Source: Comamonas denitrificans (GTDB taxonomy: Bacteria > Pseudomonadota > Gammaproteobacteria > Burkholderiales > Burkholderiaceae_C). From it: a DNA stretch of 64,000 bases. A model generated the notes under the pieces. It was not told the origin of the DNA. It saw only the letters and a program-made list of their open reading frames with translations, and did not search any database. Below, in pieces: positions 35,810 through 45,467 of the stretch; position 1 is the stretch's first letter; each line of letters opens with the position of its first letter. The stretch lies in the NCBI RefSeq assembly GCF_017368815.1, contig NZ_JAFNME010000007.1, forward strand, positions 48,033-112,032, in the 5' to 3' direction. The translations under genes were made by a program, and so were the position numbers.

Positions 35810-36769
35810 ATGTCGTACATCACCCCCAAAACCACCCGTGGCGTGCAAGAGCAAGATGTTTGGGCCGCGGCCGATGCCGTGCTGCTGCAGGGCGAGCGTC
35901 CCACCATTGAGCGCGTGCGCCAGCACATGGGGCGGGGCTCGCCCAATACCGTGGGGCCCATGCTGGAAAGCTGGTTTGGCCGCTTGGGGCAACGCTTGAG
36001 TGCTGCAGAAAATGAAGCGCAAGGCGATGCCCTCTTGCCCCAGGTGGTGCAAGAGGCAGCGCTGGCTTTGTGGCAAGCCGCGCTCAAACAGGCGCAAGTG
36101 GCTGCCCAAACGGCGCTGCAAGATCAACACACGGCGCTGGCGCAGGCCCAAGAGGCCCTGGCCGCGCGTGAGGCGCGCTTGGAGCAAGGGGAGCTGAACT
36201 TGCAGCAGCAAAAACAGGGCTTGGACGCGGCGTTAAAACTCGCGCAAGACCAGCAGGCCGATTTGTCGGAGCGCCTGGCGGCCATGCAGCAGCAGCTGGA
36301 GCAGCGCGAGGCCCAATTAACAGCCCAGCGCCAGGAGTGGGACGAGCTGCAACAACAGCGCGATGCCGAGCGGCGCCAGCACAGCACGGCGTTGGAAGCG
36401 GCGGCGCAAGAGCGTCAGCGCTTGGCCGAGCAGTTTTCTGGCAATGAAAAGCGCTGGCTGGGCGAGCTGGACCGCAGCCGCCAAGAGGTGGAAAAACTGA
36501 AAAAACAGCAGCAACAGGCCGCCCAGGATGCCCAAGCGCTGGTGGCCGAAATGCGCAGCCGCCAAGCGCAGCTGGAGACCGAAGCCCTGGCGGCGCAAAG
36601 CGTTTTGGCAACCACGCAGCACAGCCTGCACCTGGCCAACGAACGCATCGAGGAATTAAAAATTCAGCTGCAGCAGCGCCCGCTGCCAGATGCGCCCGCT
36701 TTGCGCAGCAGCAGCCCATCGCTGCAGCGGCGCGCTTTGGCGCAAAAAAGCCTGGCGCGGCGGCGGTAA
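35810..36769 (+). CDS. KfrA-like DNA-binding coiled-coil protein
   Basis: Protein of 319 residues. The first 60 residues match the KfrA N-terminal DNA-binding region (VWAAADAVLLQGERPTIERVR then MGRGSPNTVGPMLESW), a helix-turn-helix. Residues about 75-285 are an uninterrupted Gln/Ala/Glu/Arg-rich coiled coil, and the tail is basic (RRALAQKSLARRR). On plasmids KfrA autoregulates and aids partitioning. Here the gene is chromosomal and divergent from a tyrosine recombinase, with no plasmid partition genes nearby. A role in regulating or organising the recombinase is an inference from position. Confidence 0.85.
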   Translation: MSYITPKTTRGVQEQDVWAAADAVLLQGERPTIERVRQHMGRGSPNTVGPMLESWFGRLGQRLSAAENEAQGDALLPQVVQEAALALWQAALKQAQVAAQTALQDQHTALAQAQEALAAREARLEQGELNLQQQKQGLDAALKLAQDQQADLSERLAAMQQQLEQREAQLTAQRQEWDELQQQRDAERRQHSTALEAAAQERQRLAEQFSGNEKRWLGELDRSRQEVEKLKKQQQQAAQDAQALVAEMRSRQAQLETEALAAQSVLATTQHSLHLANERIEELKIQLQQRPLPDAPALRSSSPSLQRRALAQKSLARRR

Positions 36770-36795
36770 GAGGCTAAGAGGCTAAAAAACCAAAC

Positions 36796-36817
36796 TTAGA
36801 TCGTGAACACGTTCTTA
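36796..36817. repeat. 22-bp repeat (copy A), inverse of 51905-51926
   Basis: The inverse complement carries the core AGAACGTGTTCACGATCT, and the whole 22 bases are identical, in opposite orientation, to 51905-51926. It covers the stop codon of the TolC gene and lies 26 bases after the KfrA-like stop. A short tandem (AGAGGCTA twice) precedes it at about 36770-36785. Confidence 0.75.
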
Positions 36818-38164
36818 GCCAGCAGCGGCAAACAAGGCGCTGACCTGGCCCAGATCGTCCAAATTCAACACCCCTGCCGCATGGCGCAGCTGCAGATAGC
36901 CCAGCACCACCCGGTAGCGGGCTTGCAGCCAGTCTTTTTGGGCATTGGCAGCTTGGGTTTGGGCGGCCAGCACGTCGGCATTGATGCGCACCCCCACTGC
37001 GTAGCCCGTTTGGGTGGCTTGCAAAGCGGTGTTGGCCGAGGTGACGGCAGTGGCCAGGGCTGCGCTTTGCTCTTGGGCCGATTGCCAGCCAAGGAAGGCT
37101 TGGCGCACCGCCAGCTCCAGGCTGCGCTGGGCCTCTTCGTAATCGGCCTGGGTTTTGGCGGCCAAGGTGGTGGCTTCGCGCAGGCGGTTTTGGGTGGCAA
37201 AACCGGCAAACAAAGGCAGTTGCAGGCTGACACCGATGGTGCCAACGGTGGTGCGGTGCGGCAGCGCTTGGGTCAAGCTGCCATCGGGGTTGCGCTGCTG
37301 GCCGTAGCTGGCTTGCAAATCGACAGTGGGCAAGTGCCCCGCCTGGGCTTTGGTGACTTCTAACTGGGCCACGGTGCGGGCTTTTTCGGCTTGGCGCAGC
37401 ACAGGGTGGGTGCTGGGCAGGTCGGCCAGCCAGGCATCGCGCTGCTGGCTGGTGACCGTGGGCAGGGTGGCTGTGGGGGGCAATCGCCAGGGTTGGGGGG
37501 CGGCCCAGCCGGTTAGTTTTTGCAGCGCCAGGGTGTGCATGTCCACCTCGTTGCGGGCGGCCAGCCATTGGGCTTGCACGGCATCGAGGCGGGCTTGGGC
37601 CTCGCGCACATCGGTGATGGTGACCAGGCCCACATCAAAATTGCGCTGGGCCAGGGCGGCTTGCTCGGTCACGGTGTGGCGCAGGGTGGTTTGCACTTGC
37701 AATACATCGTGCGCTTGCAAGACGTTCACATAGGCCTGGGCCACTTGCAGCAACAGGCTTTGCCCAGCGGCCGCTTCCTGGGCCTGGGCCAGCTCCAGGG
37801 CGTGCTGGCCTTGGCGGTATTGGGCCAGGTTGGCGGGGCGGTACAGCGGCTGGCTCAGGGCAATGCCGGCACTGCGCTCCCAGGCGGGCAAGTGGTGCGT
37901 TTGCTGGCCCTGCGGGGTGCTCAGGCGCACTTCACTGTCGCTGTGCTGGGTGCCTGCTTGCAGGCCAATTTGCGGTAGCAACAAGGCGCGGCCCTGGGCG
38001 CTGCGGTGGGCGGCCGCTTGGGTGGCGAGGGTTTGGGCTTGCCAGCGGGCATCGTGGGCCAAGGCGCTTTGGGCCGCATCCAGCAGGCTTTGGGCCTGGG
38101 CGCTAACGCTATAGCTGAGGCCCAGAACAATCAAAAGGCATAGCGTTTTGCGCTGTATTCGCAT
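36815..38164 (-). CDS. TolC-family type I secretion/efflux outer membrane protein
   Basis: Outer-membrane channel of 449 residues with a signal peptide (MRIQRKTLCLLIVLGLSYSV..., cleaved near AQA). Both TolC repeats are present: QPLYRPANLAQYRQGQ and QLPLFAGFATQNRLREA. Start at 38164 is preferred because the signal peptide begins there; the frame continues to 38224. It is the third gene of a minus-strand group pcm, rhodanese, tolC, an arrangement recalled from related betaproteobacteria. It probably serves as a general exit duct, since no pump genes adjoin it. Confidence 0.9.
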   Translation of the reverse strand: MRIQRKTLCLLIVLGLSYSVSAQAQSLLDAAQSALAHDARWQAQTLATQAAAHRSAQGRALLLPQIGLQAGTQHSDSEVRLSTPQGQQTHHLPAWERSAGIALSQPLYRPANLAQYRQGQHALELAQAQEAAAGQSLLLQVAQAYVNVLQAHDVLQVQTTLRHTVTEQAALAQRNFDVGLVTITDVREAQARLDAVQAQWLAARNEVDMHTLALQKLTGWAAPQPWRLPPTATLPTVTSQQRDAWLADLPSTHPVLRQAEKARTVAQLEVTKAQAGHLPTVDLQASYGQQRNPDGSLTQALPHRTTVGTIGVSLQLPLFAGFATQNRLREATTLAAKTQADYEEAQRSLELAVRQAFLGWQSAQEQSAALATAVTSANTALQATQTGYAVGVRINADVLAAQTQAANAQKDWLQARYRVVLGYLQLRHAAGVLNLDDLGQVSALFAAAG

Positions 38165-38251
38165 GAATTTTTTAGTGATTTTTACCAAAAATGATGGCGC
38201 ACAAGCGGCTCGTGCTTCATTCATGATGGGTGGATGGAGGGGGCGTGGGGG

Positions 38252-38602
38252 CTAGTAGTAGCCGATGCTGGGGTCGCACTCGTGCGCCCAGGCATCAATA
38301 CCGCCGGTGATGTTGGCCACATGCGCAAAGCCTTGCTGGGCCAAATAAGCCGCCACCCGCATGCTGCGGGCACCGTGGTGGCACAGGCAGGCAATGGGGC
38401 GTTGGGGGTCGAGTGCGTCTTGCCAGCGGGCGGGGATGTCGCCCATGGGGATGAAGGCTTGCGCAAAGCGGGCATCTTCAGGCAGGCGCACGACCTCGCA
38501 TTCCCATGGCTCGCGCACATCCAGCACCAGGGGTAATGGGGCCTGGCCGGCAAATTGGGCCAGCCAACTGTCCATTTGCTTGGGCCGAACTTGGTAAAAC
38601 AT
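38252..38602 (-). CDS. Rhodanese-like sulfurtransferase domain protein
   Basis: Single-domain rhodanese of 116 residues with the active-site loop CLCHHGARS, whose second Cys carries the persulfide, and LVLDVREPWE at the start of the fold. Sulfur transfer in the cytoplasm is expected; donor and acceptor are unknown. It follows pcm by 33 bases and precedes tolC, and presumably is co-transcribed with both. The longer frame in another phase at 38221-38664 is a shadow. Confidence 0.88.
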   Translation of the reverse strand: MFYQVRPKQMDSWLAQFAGQAPLPLVLDVREPWECEVVRLPEDARFAQAFIPMGDIPARWQDALDPQRPIACLCHHGARSMRVAAYLAQQGFAHVANITGGIDAWAHECDPSIGYY

Positions 38603-38635
38603 GCCGGGGCCGATCGCAGTGCGTTGAAAACGTGC

Positions 38636-39346
38636 TTAGAACACGAATTTGGACTTGTCCGCAAAGCCTTGCAGGCGCGGGGCGACGGTGTCCCAGGGGG
38701 TGGTGGTGGTCAGTTGCCCGCCTTGCTTGCGCACGATGGTCACGCGCATCATGGGCAGGTCGCCAACGATGGCGATCAGGCGGCCCCCGTCTTTGAGGTG
38801 GGCCAGCAGTTTTTCGGGGATTTGGGCCACAGAGCCGCTCAAGACGATGGCATCAAACGGGCCATCGCTCAAGCTGTCTTGGCTGCCATCGGCCACGCGC
38901 ACGGTGACGTTGTGGCATTCGGCAGTGGCCAGGTTTTCGCGGGCGGTTTCGGCCAGTTCGGGGTCAATTTCCAGCGTGGTCACATCCTGGCACAGGCGCG
39001 AGAGCAGGGCGGCCATGTAGCCCGAGCCGGTGCCGATCTCCAGCACGCGCTCATGGGGCTGTAGTTGCAGGTCGTTGGCCATGCGGGCATCAATCTTTGG
39101 GGCCAGCATGCAATGGCCGCGCTCGATGGCAAAGGCATCGTCGCGCAGGGGGATTTCGATGTCCATAAAGGCTTTTTGGTAGTGCGCAGGGGGCACAAAG
39201 TCTTCACGGCGCAGGCTGTGCAGCACTTCTAAAACGGTGTTGTCGCTGACGTTCCAAGGGCGGATTTGCTGCTCCACCATGTTGTAGCGGGTGTGGGCCA
39301 AGGTGTCTTGGGTGGCATCGACCAGACTGTTTAAAGGCAAGCTCAT
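38636..39346 (-). CDS. pcm: Protein-L-isoaspartate O-methyltransferase
   Basis: Repairs damaged proteins by methylating L-isoaspartyl residues. The 236-residue protein has the SAM-binding motif LEIGTGSGYMAALLS (about residues 101-115) and the N-terminal RYNMVEQQIRPWNV block of the bacterial PCMT/FTP family of about 220 residues. Head of the pcm-rhodanese-tolC group. Its upstream 131 bases contain a direct repeat of TCGTGAAAAAA (about 39355-39381) but no clear promoter was resolved. Confidence 0.9.
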   Translation of the reverse strand: MSLPLNSLVDATQDTLAHTRYNMVEQQIRPWNVSDNTVLEVLHSLRREDFVPPAHYQKAFMDIEIPLRDDAFAIERGHCMLAPKIDARMANDLQLQPHERVLEIGTGSGYMAALLSRLCQDVTTLEIDPELAETARENLATAECHNVTVRVADGSQDSLSDGPFDAIVLSGSVAQIPEKLLAHLKDGGRLIAIVGDLPMMRVTIVRKQGGQLTTTTPWDTVAPRLQGFADKSKFVF

Positions 39347-39477
39347 GGGTGTCTCGTGAAAAAATAATCGTGAAAAAATTCGGAAAAACCTGGGCGGGCA
39401 GCACCCGCAAACCGGCTGATTCTAAAAGCGGATCTGCCGCTGTGCTGTCACCTGGGGTGAGATGGCGCAAGGAAGGG

Positions 39478-40980
39478 CTATTTTTTCCCGCCCAGCAAGC
39501 TGCCCAGCACGCCGCGCAGCAGTTGGCCAGCGGCTTTGTTGGCGATGGAGCGGGCCTGGGACTTGGCCACGCTTTGCAGCAGCCCGTCTTTTTTGCCGCC
39601 GCGCGGGCCGGTGCTGCCAAACAAAAAGTCGTTCAGTACGCCGCCAAGGCCCGATGAAGCCTCTTGTGCCTGGGCGCTTTGCTGGGCCGCCGCGTTGGCG
39701 CGGTCGCGCAAAATTTCAAAGGCCGATTCGCGGTCCAGCGGCGTTTCATACACCCCCGCCACCAACGAGTTGGTCAGCAGCGCTTGGCGCTGAGCATCGG
39801 CAATCGGGCCGATTTGGCTGCCAGGAGGAGCTACGTACGCACGCTGGGTAACGCTTGGGCGGCCTTTTTCATCCAAAAAGCTTACCAACGCCTCGCCAAC
39901 TGCTAGTTCTGTAATAGCAGCCTCAATATTGAGCGCCGGGTTGGGGCGCATGGTCTGGGCGGTGGCTTTGACGGCTTTTTGGTCTTTGGGCGTAAAGGCA
40001 CGCAGGGCGTGCTGCACGCGGTTGCCCAGTTGGGCAAGCACACTGTCGGGTATGTCGGTGGGCACTTGGGTGACAAAGTACACGCCCACGCCCTTGGAGC
40101 GGATCAGGCGCACCACCAGCTCGATGCGCTCGACCAGCACCTTGGGCGCATCGTTGAACAGCAGGTGGGCTTCGTCAAAGAAAAAAGCCAGCTTCGGCTT
40201 TTCAAGGTCGCCCACCTCGGGCAGGCGCTCGTACAGCTCGGAGAGCAGCCACAGCAAAAAGGTCGAATACAGGCGCGGCGATTGCATCAGCTGGTCGGCG
40301 GCCAGGATATTGACCATGCCCCGGCCCTGGGGGTCGGTTTGCATCAGGTCGTCGATGTTGAGCATGGGTTCGCCAAAAAACTGCTCCCCGCCCTGGGTTT
40401 CCAATTGCAGCAGGCCGCGCTGGATGGCCCCGACGCTGGCGGCCGAGACATTGCCGTAGTCGGTTGTGAACTGTTTGGCGTTGTCGCCCACGTACTGCAG
40501 CATGGCGCGCAGGTCTTTTAAATCCAGCAGCAGCAGGCCGTTGTCGTCGGCCACTTTAAAGACGATGTTGAGCACCCCCATTTGCGTGTCATTCAAACCC
40601 AGCATGCGGCCAATGAGCTGGGGGCCCATGTCTGAAATAGTGGCCCGCACCGGGTGGCCTTGCTGGCCAAACACATCCCACAACTGAGCGGGGCAGGCAA
40701 CCGCTGGGGGCACTTCAATACCGCGCTCGGTCAGAATGCGGGCCATTTTTTCGCCAATGCTGCCGCTTTGGCTGATGCCGGTCAGGTCGCCCTTGATGTC
40801 GGCCATGAACACGGGCACGCCCGCCAGCGACAGACTTTCGGCCATTTTTTGCAGGGTCACGGTTTTGCCCGTTCCGGTGGCACCGGTGATCAAACCATGG
40901 CGATTGGCCAGCGACAAATGCAAGGCACACGCGCCTTGGGCATTCTGGGCGATGGGCAAAAGCGACAAAGGGGTGGGCAT
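39478..40980 (-). CDS. HerA-type ATPase, DUF853 family
   Basis: P-loop ATPase of 500 residues with Walker A GATGTGKT (residues 33-40) and Walker [13 protein letters not shown] (about 270). The family (helicase HerA-like C-terminal, DUF853; YjgR in E. coli) is widespread but not functionally defined; HerA relatives pump or unwind DNA. The start at 40980 gives [10 protein letters not shown] with GAGGAAA upstream, preferred over 41007. Codons at about 39826-39930 are AT-rich with repeat-like words although the protein is conserved. It is divergent from yebC and appears monocistronic. Confidence 0.9.
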   Translation of the reverse strand: MPTPLSLLPIAQNAQGACALHLSLANRHGLITGATGTGKTVTLQKMAESLSLAGVPVFMADIKGDLTGISQSGSIGEKMARILTERGIEVPPAVACPAQLWDVFGQQGHPVRATISDMGPQLIGRMLGLNDTQMGVLNIVFKVADDNGLLLLDLKDLRAMLQYVGDNAKQFTTDYGNVSAASVGAIQRGLLQLETQGGEQFFGEPMLNIDDLMQTDPQGRGMVNILAADQLMQSPRLYSTFLLWLLSELYERLPEVGDLEKPKLAFFFDEAHLLFNDAPKVLVERIELVVRLIRSKGVGVYFVTQVPTDIPDSVLAQLGNRVQHALRAFTPKDQKAVKATAQTMRPNPALNIEAAITELAVGEALVSFLDEKGRPSVTQRAYVAPPGSQIGPIADAQRQALLTNSLVAGVYETPLDRESAFEILRDRANAAAQQSAQAQEASSGLGGVLNDFLFGSTGPRGGKKDGLLQSVAKSQARSIANKAAGQLLRGVLGSLLGGKK

Positions 40981-41062
40981 ATTGGGGTTTCCTCTCGGGG
41001 GCTTCAAGTCAAAAGGTAGAATCTTAGGTTCCCGAGATTAAACCAACATAAAAGGAATTCTT

Positions 41063-41782
41063 GTGGCAGGACACAGTAAATGGGCCAACATCCAGCACCG
41101 CAAAGGCCGCCAGGATGAAAAGCGTGGCCGGATTTGGACGCGCATTATTCGTGAAATCATGGTGGCAGCCCGCCAAGGCGGCGGCGATTTGGATGCCAAT
41201 CCGCGCCTGCGTTTGGCCGTTGAGAAGGCCAAAGCGGCCAATATGCCGGCTGACAATATCAAGCGCAATATCGACAAAGCCACCGGCAACCTTGAAGGCG
41301 TGGTGTACGAAGAAATCCGCTACGAGGGCTACGGCATCGGCGGCGCGGCCATCATTGTGGACACCATGACCGACAACCGCGTGCGCACCGTCGCTGAAGT
41401 GCGCCATGCTTTTAACAAGCACGGCGGCAACATGGGCACCGAAGGCTCGGTGGCCTTTCAGTTCAAGCACCAGGGCCAATTGATTTTTGCCCCCGGCACC
41501 AACGAAGACCAGGTGATGGAAATCGCCCTGGAAGCCGGGGCCGAAGACGTGATTACCGACGAAGAAGGCGCCATCGAGGTGCTGACCGCCCCCGGCGACT
41601 TTGAGGCGGTCAAAAACGCGCTGCAAGCGGCAGGTCTGACCCCCGAAATGGCCGAGGTCACCATGCGCGCCGAAAACACCATCGCCCTGGAAGGCGACGA
41701 TGCCGAGCGCATGCAAAAGCTGCTCGACGTGCTGGAAGACCTGGACGACGTGCAAAACGTCTATCACAACGCAGAATTATGA
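41063..41782 (+). CDS. YebC/PmpR-family transcriptional regulator/translation factor
   Basis: Protein of 239 residues matching YebC over its whole length: [18 protein letters not shown] at the start and [16 protein letters not shown] near residue 60. The family is described as DNA-binding regulators and, more recently, as ribosome helpers at polyproline stretches. The start is GTG at 41063 with AAAGGAA upstream. Its stop overlaps purD by four bases, indicating translational coupling. Confidence 0.95.
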   Translation: MAGHSKWANIQHRKGRQDEKRGRIWTRIIREIMVAARQGGGDLDANPRLRLAVEKAKAANMPADNIKRNIDKATGNLEGVVYEEIRYEGYGIGGAAIIVDTMTDNRVRTVAEVRHAFNKHGGNMGTEGSVAFQFKHQGQLIFAPGTNEDQVMEIALEAGAEDVITDEEGAIEVLTAPGDFEAVKNALQAAGLTPEMAEVTMRAENTIALEGDDAERMQKLLDVLEDLDDVQNVYHNAEL

Positions 41783-43065
41783 AAATACTCGTTATTGGCG
41801 GCGGTGGCCGCGAGCACGCCCTGGCGTGGAAGTTGGCCCAGTCGCCCAAAGCGACCAAGGTGTTTGTGGCCCCTGGCAATGGCGGCACCGCCTTGGCCGG
41901 CGGCAAGCTCGAAAACCTGCCCATCACCGACCCCGTGGCTCTGCGCGAATGGGCGCAGGCCGAGAAAATCGGCCTGGCCGTGGTCGGCCCCGAAGCGCCC
42001 TTGGCCGCCGGGGTGGTCGATGAATTTCGCGCCCATGGCCTGAAGATTTTTGGGCCCACCAAGGCCGCCGCGCAGCTGGAAAGCTCCAAAGCGTTTTCCA
42101 AAGCGTTTATGCAGCGCCATGGCATTCCCACCGCTGCTTACGACACCTTCACCGACCCGGTGGCGGCGCACGCCTACATCGACAAACTGGGCGCTCCCAT
42201 CGTCATCAAGGCCGATGGTCTGGCCGCCGGCAAGGGTGTGGTGGTCGCCATGACGCTGGAGGAAGCCCACGCTGCGGTCGATTTCATGCTGGTCGATAAC
42301 AAATTTGGCGTGCAGCACAACGAGGGCGGTGCCCGCGTGGTGATTGAGGAATTTCTTGCTGGCGAAGAAGCCAGCTTCATCGTGCTGGTCGATGGTAAAA
42401 ACGTCTGCGCCCTGGCCACCAGCCAGGACCACAAGCGCCTGAAAGACGGCGATGAAGGCCCCAATACCGGCGGCATGGGCGCGTATTCGCCCGCGCCGGT
42501 GGTTACCGCCGATGTCTATGGCCGTGCCATGCGCGAAATCATCCTGCCCACCGTGCGCGGCATGGAAAAAGACGGCGTGCCGTTCACCGGCTTTTTGTAC
42601 GCCGGGCTGATGATTGATGGCCAGGGCCAGCCCAAAACGCTGGAATTCAACACCCGCATGGGCGACCCGGAAACCCAGCCCATTCTGATGCGCCTGAAAA
42701 CCGACTTTGTCGATGTGCTGCTGGCGGCTACCGACGGGCGCTTGGACCAGGTCGAACTGGAATGGGATCGGCGCACCGCGCTGGGCGTGGTCATGGCCGC
42801 TGCAGGCTACCCCGAGTCGCCGCGCAAAGGCGACCTGATCAGCGGCCTGCCGGCCGAAGCGGACGATGCCATGGTGTTTCACGCTGGCAGCGAGCTTGAT
42901 GCCGAGGGCAAGCCCCGCACCAGCGGCGGGCGCGTCCTGTGCGTCACTGCCCTGGCCGACAGCGTGCGCCAGGCCCAGCAGCGGGTGTACGACGTGGCCC
43001 GGGGCATCCATTTCGATGGCATGCAATACCGCCGCGACATTGGCCATCGCGCTATCAAAAGCTAA
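41779..43065 (+). CDS. purD: Phosphoribosylamine--glycine ligase
   Basis: Second step of purine synthesis. The 428 residues carry the N-terminal [15 protein letters not shown], the ATP-grasp region [18 protein letters not shown], and the MgATP-binding [13 protein letters not shown]. Full-length for the family. The ATG overlaps the yebC stop, and hemF follows after 14 bases, so yebC-purD-hemF form a likely operon ending at the terminator at 44041. Confidence 0.97.
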   Translation: MKILVIGGGGREHALAWKLAQSPKATKVFVAPGNGGTALAGGKLENLPITDPVALREWAQAEKIGLAVVGPEAPLAAGVVDEFRAHGLKIFGPTKAAAQLESSKAFSKAFMQRHGIPTAAYDTFTDPVAAHAYIDKLGAPIVIKADGLAAGKGVVVAMTLEEAHAAVDFMLVDNKFGVQHNEGGARVVIEEFLAGEEASFIVLVDGKNVCALATSQDHKRLKDGDEGPNTGGMGAYSPAPVVTADVYGRAMREIILPTVRGMEKDGVPFTGFLYAGLMIDGQGQPKTLEFNTRMGDPETQPILMRLKTDFVDVLLAATDGRLDQVELEWDRRTALGVVMAAAGYPESPRKGDLISGLPAEADDAMVFHAGSELDAEGKPRTSGGRVLCVTALADSVRQAQQRVYDVARGIHFDGMQYRRDIGHRAIKS

Positions 43066-43079
43066 ACAAGGCAGCCCCT

Positions 43080-44012
43080 ATGACGGCAGTGGACAGCAGC
43101 AGCGTGCGCAATTACCTCCTGGGCCTGCAAGAGTGCATCACCAGCGCTTTGGAGCAGGTGGAAGGCCCGCAAGGAGCCCGCTTTGTGCGCGATGCCTGGA
43201 CCAAGGGGCCGCAGGAGCGCCTGCAAGGCGATGGCATCACCAAAATCTTGGAAGGTGGCCGCATTTGGGAGCGGGCCGGTTGCGGCTTTTCCCACGTGCG
43301 CGGGCCGCAGCTGCCGCCTTCGGCCACCCAGCACCGCCCCGAGTTGGCCGGTGCGCCCTTTGAGGCCATGGGCGTGTCGCTGGTGTTTCACCCGGTCAAT
43401 CCTTTGGTGCCCACCGTACACATGAATGTGCGCATGATCTCTGCCCAGCCAGCAGGGCAAGAAGCTGTTTGCTGGTTTGGCGGCGGCATGGATTTAACGC
43501 CGGTGTATGGGTTTGACGAAGATGCTCAACATTTCCATAGCGCTTGCCGTAATGCTTTAGCGCCTTTTGGTGCTGATCTATACCCAAGATTCAAGACCTG
43601 GTGCGATGAGTACTTCTATTTAAAACATCGGCAAGAGCAGCGCGGCATTGGCGGCATCTTTTTTGATGACTTTGCCGAGCTGGGCCAGGCGCACAGCTTT
43701 GCCATGCTGCAAAGCGTGGGTGATGCGTTTTTAGGGGCCTACCTGCCCATTGTCGAAAAACGCCAGGCCCTGCCGTACACGCAAGCGCAGGTGGATTTTC
43801 AGCGCTACCGCCGAGGCCGCTACGTCGAATTTAATTTGGTGTGGGACCGGGGCACGCACTTTGGCCTGCAATCGGGCGGCCGTACCGAATCGATTTTGTT
43901 GTCCATGCCCTTGCACGCCAACTGGAGCTACCAGCGCCAAGACCCGCCGGGCAGCCCCGAAGCCGAGCTGCTCACCAAATACCTAGTGCGCCGGGACTGG
44001 ATTAGCGCTTAA
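43080..44012 (+). CDS. hemF: Oxygen-dependent coproporphyrinogen-III oxidase
   Basis: Oxidative decarboxylation of coproporphyrinogen III in heme synthesis; 310 residues. Conserved blocks are HMNVRMI, WWFGGG-type [18 protein letters not shown]-x-HFH, and GIGGIFFDD. The ATG at 43080 gives the standard N terminus. This is a step of the protoheme route; the heme d1 genes at 52-60 kb leave the pathway earlier, at uroporphyrinogen III, so the two sets are not part of one branch. Codons 43455-43640 are much more AT-rich than the surroundings. Confidence 0.97.
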   Translation: MTAVDSSSVRNYLLGLQECITSALEQVEGPQGARFVRDAWTKGPQERLQGDGITKILEGGRIWERAGCGFSHVRGPQLPPSATQHRPELAGAPFEAMGVSLVFHPVNPLVPTVHMNVRMISAQPAGQEAVCWFGGGMDLTPVYGFDEDAQHFHSACRNALAPFGADLYPRFKTWCDEYFYLKHRQEQRGIGGIFFDDFAELGQAHSFAMLQSVGDAFLGAYLPIVEKRQALPYTQAQVDFQRYRRGRYVEFNLVWDRGTHFGLQSGGRTESILLSMPLHANWSYQRQDPPGSPEAELLTKYLVRRDWISA

Positions 44013-44040
44013 ACCTATAATTTTTGAAATTGCCTTTGTT

Positions 44041-44072
44041 GCCCCGCTGTTGTAACGGTCGGGGCATTTTTT
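44041..44072 (+). terminator. Terminator of the yebC-purD-hemF unit
   Basis: Stem GCCCCG (44041-44046)/CGGGGC (44060-44065) followed by ATTTTTT, 28 bases after the hemF stop and 25 before the rsfS start. Confidence 0.85.
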
Positions 44073-44097
44073 ACTTTACTTCGATTTGCCCGTCCTG

Positions 44098-44868
44098 ATG
44101 AGCTCCACTTCCAACACCGCCGTTAAAAAAGACCTGACCAAACTCCAACGCGCCATCATCGATGGGCTGGAGGATGTCAAGGCCCAAGACATTCAGGTGT
44201 TCGACACCGAGCATTTATCCCCGCTGTTTGAGCGCGTAATTGTGGCCACCGGCACCTCCAATCGCCAAACCAAAGCCATTGCCAGCAGCGTGCGCGATGC
44301 CGTGAAAAAAGCCGGTTTTGCCACCCCGCGCCACGAGGGTGAAGCCAGCGGCGAATGGATCATTGTCGATTGCAACCAGGCGGTGGTGCACATCATGCAA
44401 CCGGCCATTCGCCAGTACTACCGCTTGGAAGAGATTTGGGGCGAAAAGCCCGTGCGCGTCAAACTGGGCGGGGCCAAAGTTTCCAAACGCACCGCCTCGG
44501 AAGATGCCAGCCAAGAAGCCCCGGCCGCCACTCCCGCCAAAAAACCCAGCGTGCGTAAAACGGCCAGCACAACCGCAGCCGAACCCAAAGCCAGCACCAC
44601 CAAACCGCGTGCGGCCAGCACCCGCAGCGCTAGCAGTGCCACTACCAGTGCCAGCGCCGCCAAAAAAGCCCCGGCGAAAAAGCCCATGACGACCACCAAG
44701 GTCGCCGGTGGCGCGGCCGCCGCAGTCAAAAAAGCCCCGGCCCGCAAGCCTGCGGCACCCAAGGCCGAGGCGGCCATCAAGACCGTGGTCGTCAAGCCCA
44801 CCACAGCCCGGGGTGCGGCCAAAAAGCCCGGTGCGGTGCGCAAAGCCGCCGCCGCCAAGAAAGTCTAA
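44098..44868 (+). CDS. rsfS: Ribosomal silencing factor RsfS with a histone-H1-like tail
   Basis: Binds ribosomal protein uL14 and blocks subunit joining. Residues 10-122 are a complete RsfS domain: ERVIVATGTSNRQTKAIA, GEWIIVDCNQAVVHIM and RQYYRLEEIWG. Residues about 125-256 are an Ala/Lys/Pro/Thr/Ser-rich extension with recurring KKAPAKKP-like units, like bacterial histone-H1-type and AlgP tails. Usual RsfS length is 105-130 residues, so the tail doubles it. ATG at 44098 is preferred over a TTG at 44086. rlmH follows after 39 bases, the common order. Confidence 0.92.
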   Translation: MSSTSNTAVKKDLTKLQRAIIDGLEDVKAQDIQVFDTEHLSPLFERVIVATGTSNRQTKAIASSVRDAVKKAGFATPRHEGEASGEWIIVDCNQAVVHIMQPAIRQYYRLEEIWGEKPVRVKLGGAKVSKRTASEDASQEAPAATPAKKPSVRKTASTTAAEPKASTTKPRAASTRSASSATTSASAAKKAPAKKPMTTTKVAGGAAAAVKKAPARKPAAPKAEAAIKTVVVKPTTARGAAKKPGAVRKAAAAKKV

Positions 44869-44907
44869 GTTGGCGATGCCGTCTCGCTTGTCTGCGGCTT
44901 TGTTCCC

Positions 44908-45375
44908 ATGCGTGTGTTGATTGTGGCGGTGGGCCAGCATGTGCCCGATTGGGCGCAGACGGCCTACGATGATTACGCCAAGCGGTTTCCGCCGGAGCTC
45001 AAAGTCGAGCTCAAAACCGTCAAGACCGAGCCGCGCGGCTCCAAAACCCTGGCCACGCTGTATGCCGCTGAGCGCAAGCGCATTGAAGCGGCCATCCCCC
45101 GGGGCAGCCGCACCGTGGTGCTGGACGAGCACGGCACGGCCCTGCGCACCACGGCCTTGGCGCAGCGGCTGAAAAACTGGCAACTCGAGGGGGACGATGT
45201 GGCCCTCATCATCGGTGGGCCCGATGGGCTGGATCCCCAGTTCAAGCAAGCTGCGCATGAGCGCATCCGCTTGTCCGACCTGACCTTGCCGCACGCCATG
45301 GTGCGGGTGCTGCTGATTGAGCAGCTCTACCGCGCTTGGTCGGTGAACGCCGGGCACCCCTACCACCGCGAATAA
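44908..45375 (+). CDS. rlmH: 23S rRNA (pseudouridine1915-N3)-methyltransferase
   Basis: SPOUT-fold methyltransferase of 155 residues acting on assembled 70S ribosomes. It shows [23 protein letters not shown], the SAM-binding [10 protein letters not shown] loop and the C-terminal [20 protein letters not shown]...HPYHRE ending. Full length. Placed between rsfS and maf as in many proteobacteria. Confidence 0.97.
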   Translation: MRVLIVAVGQHVPDWAQTAYDDYAKRFPPELKVELKTVKTEPRGSKTLATLYAAERKRIEAAIPRGSRTVVLDEHGTALRTTALAQRLKNWQLEGDDVALIIGGPDGLDPQFKQAAHERIRLSDLTLPHAMVRVLLIEQLYRAWSVNAGHPYHRE

Positions 45376-45467
45376 AAACCCAATTAAATAGAGCGCGTTG
45401 CGCTTGCCACCAGTGGGTTTCATCATTTAAATTGCTTGAAACGGCCTTTGTTTCAGCGGCACCTGCT

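Noticed and set aside
34496..36769. Plasmid remnant with partition genes
   Set aside because: Only the KfrA-like gene is plasmid-type; no parA, parB or replication gene is present and the flanks are ordinary chromosomal genes.
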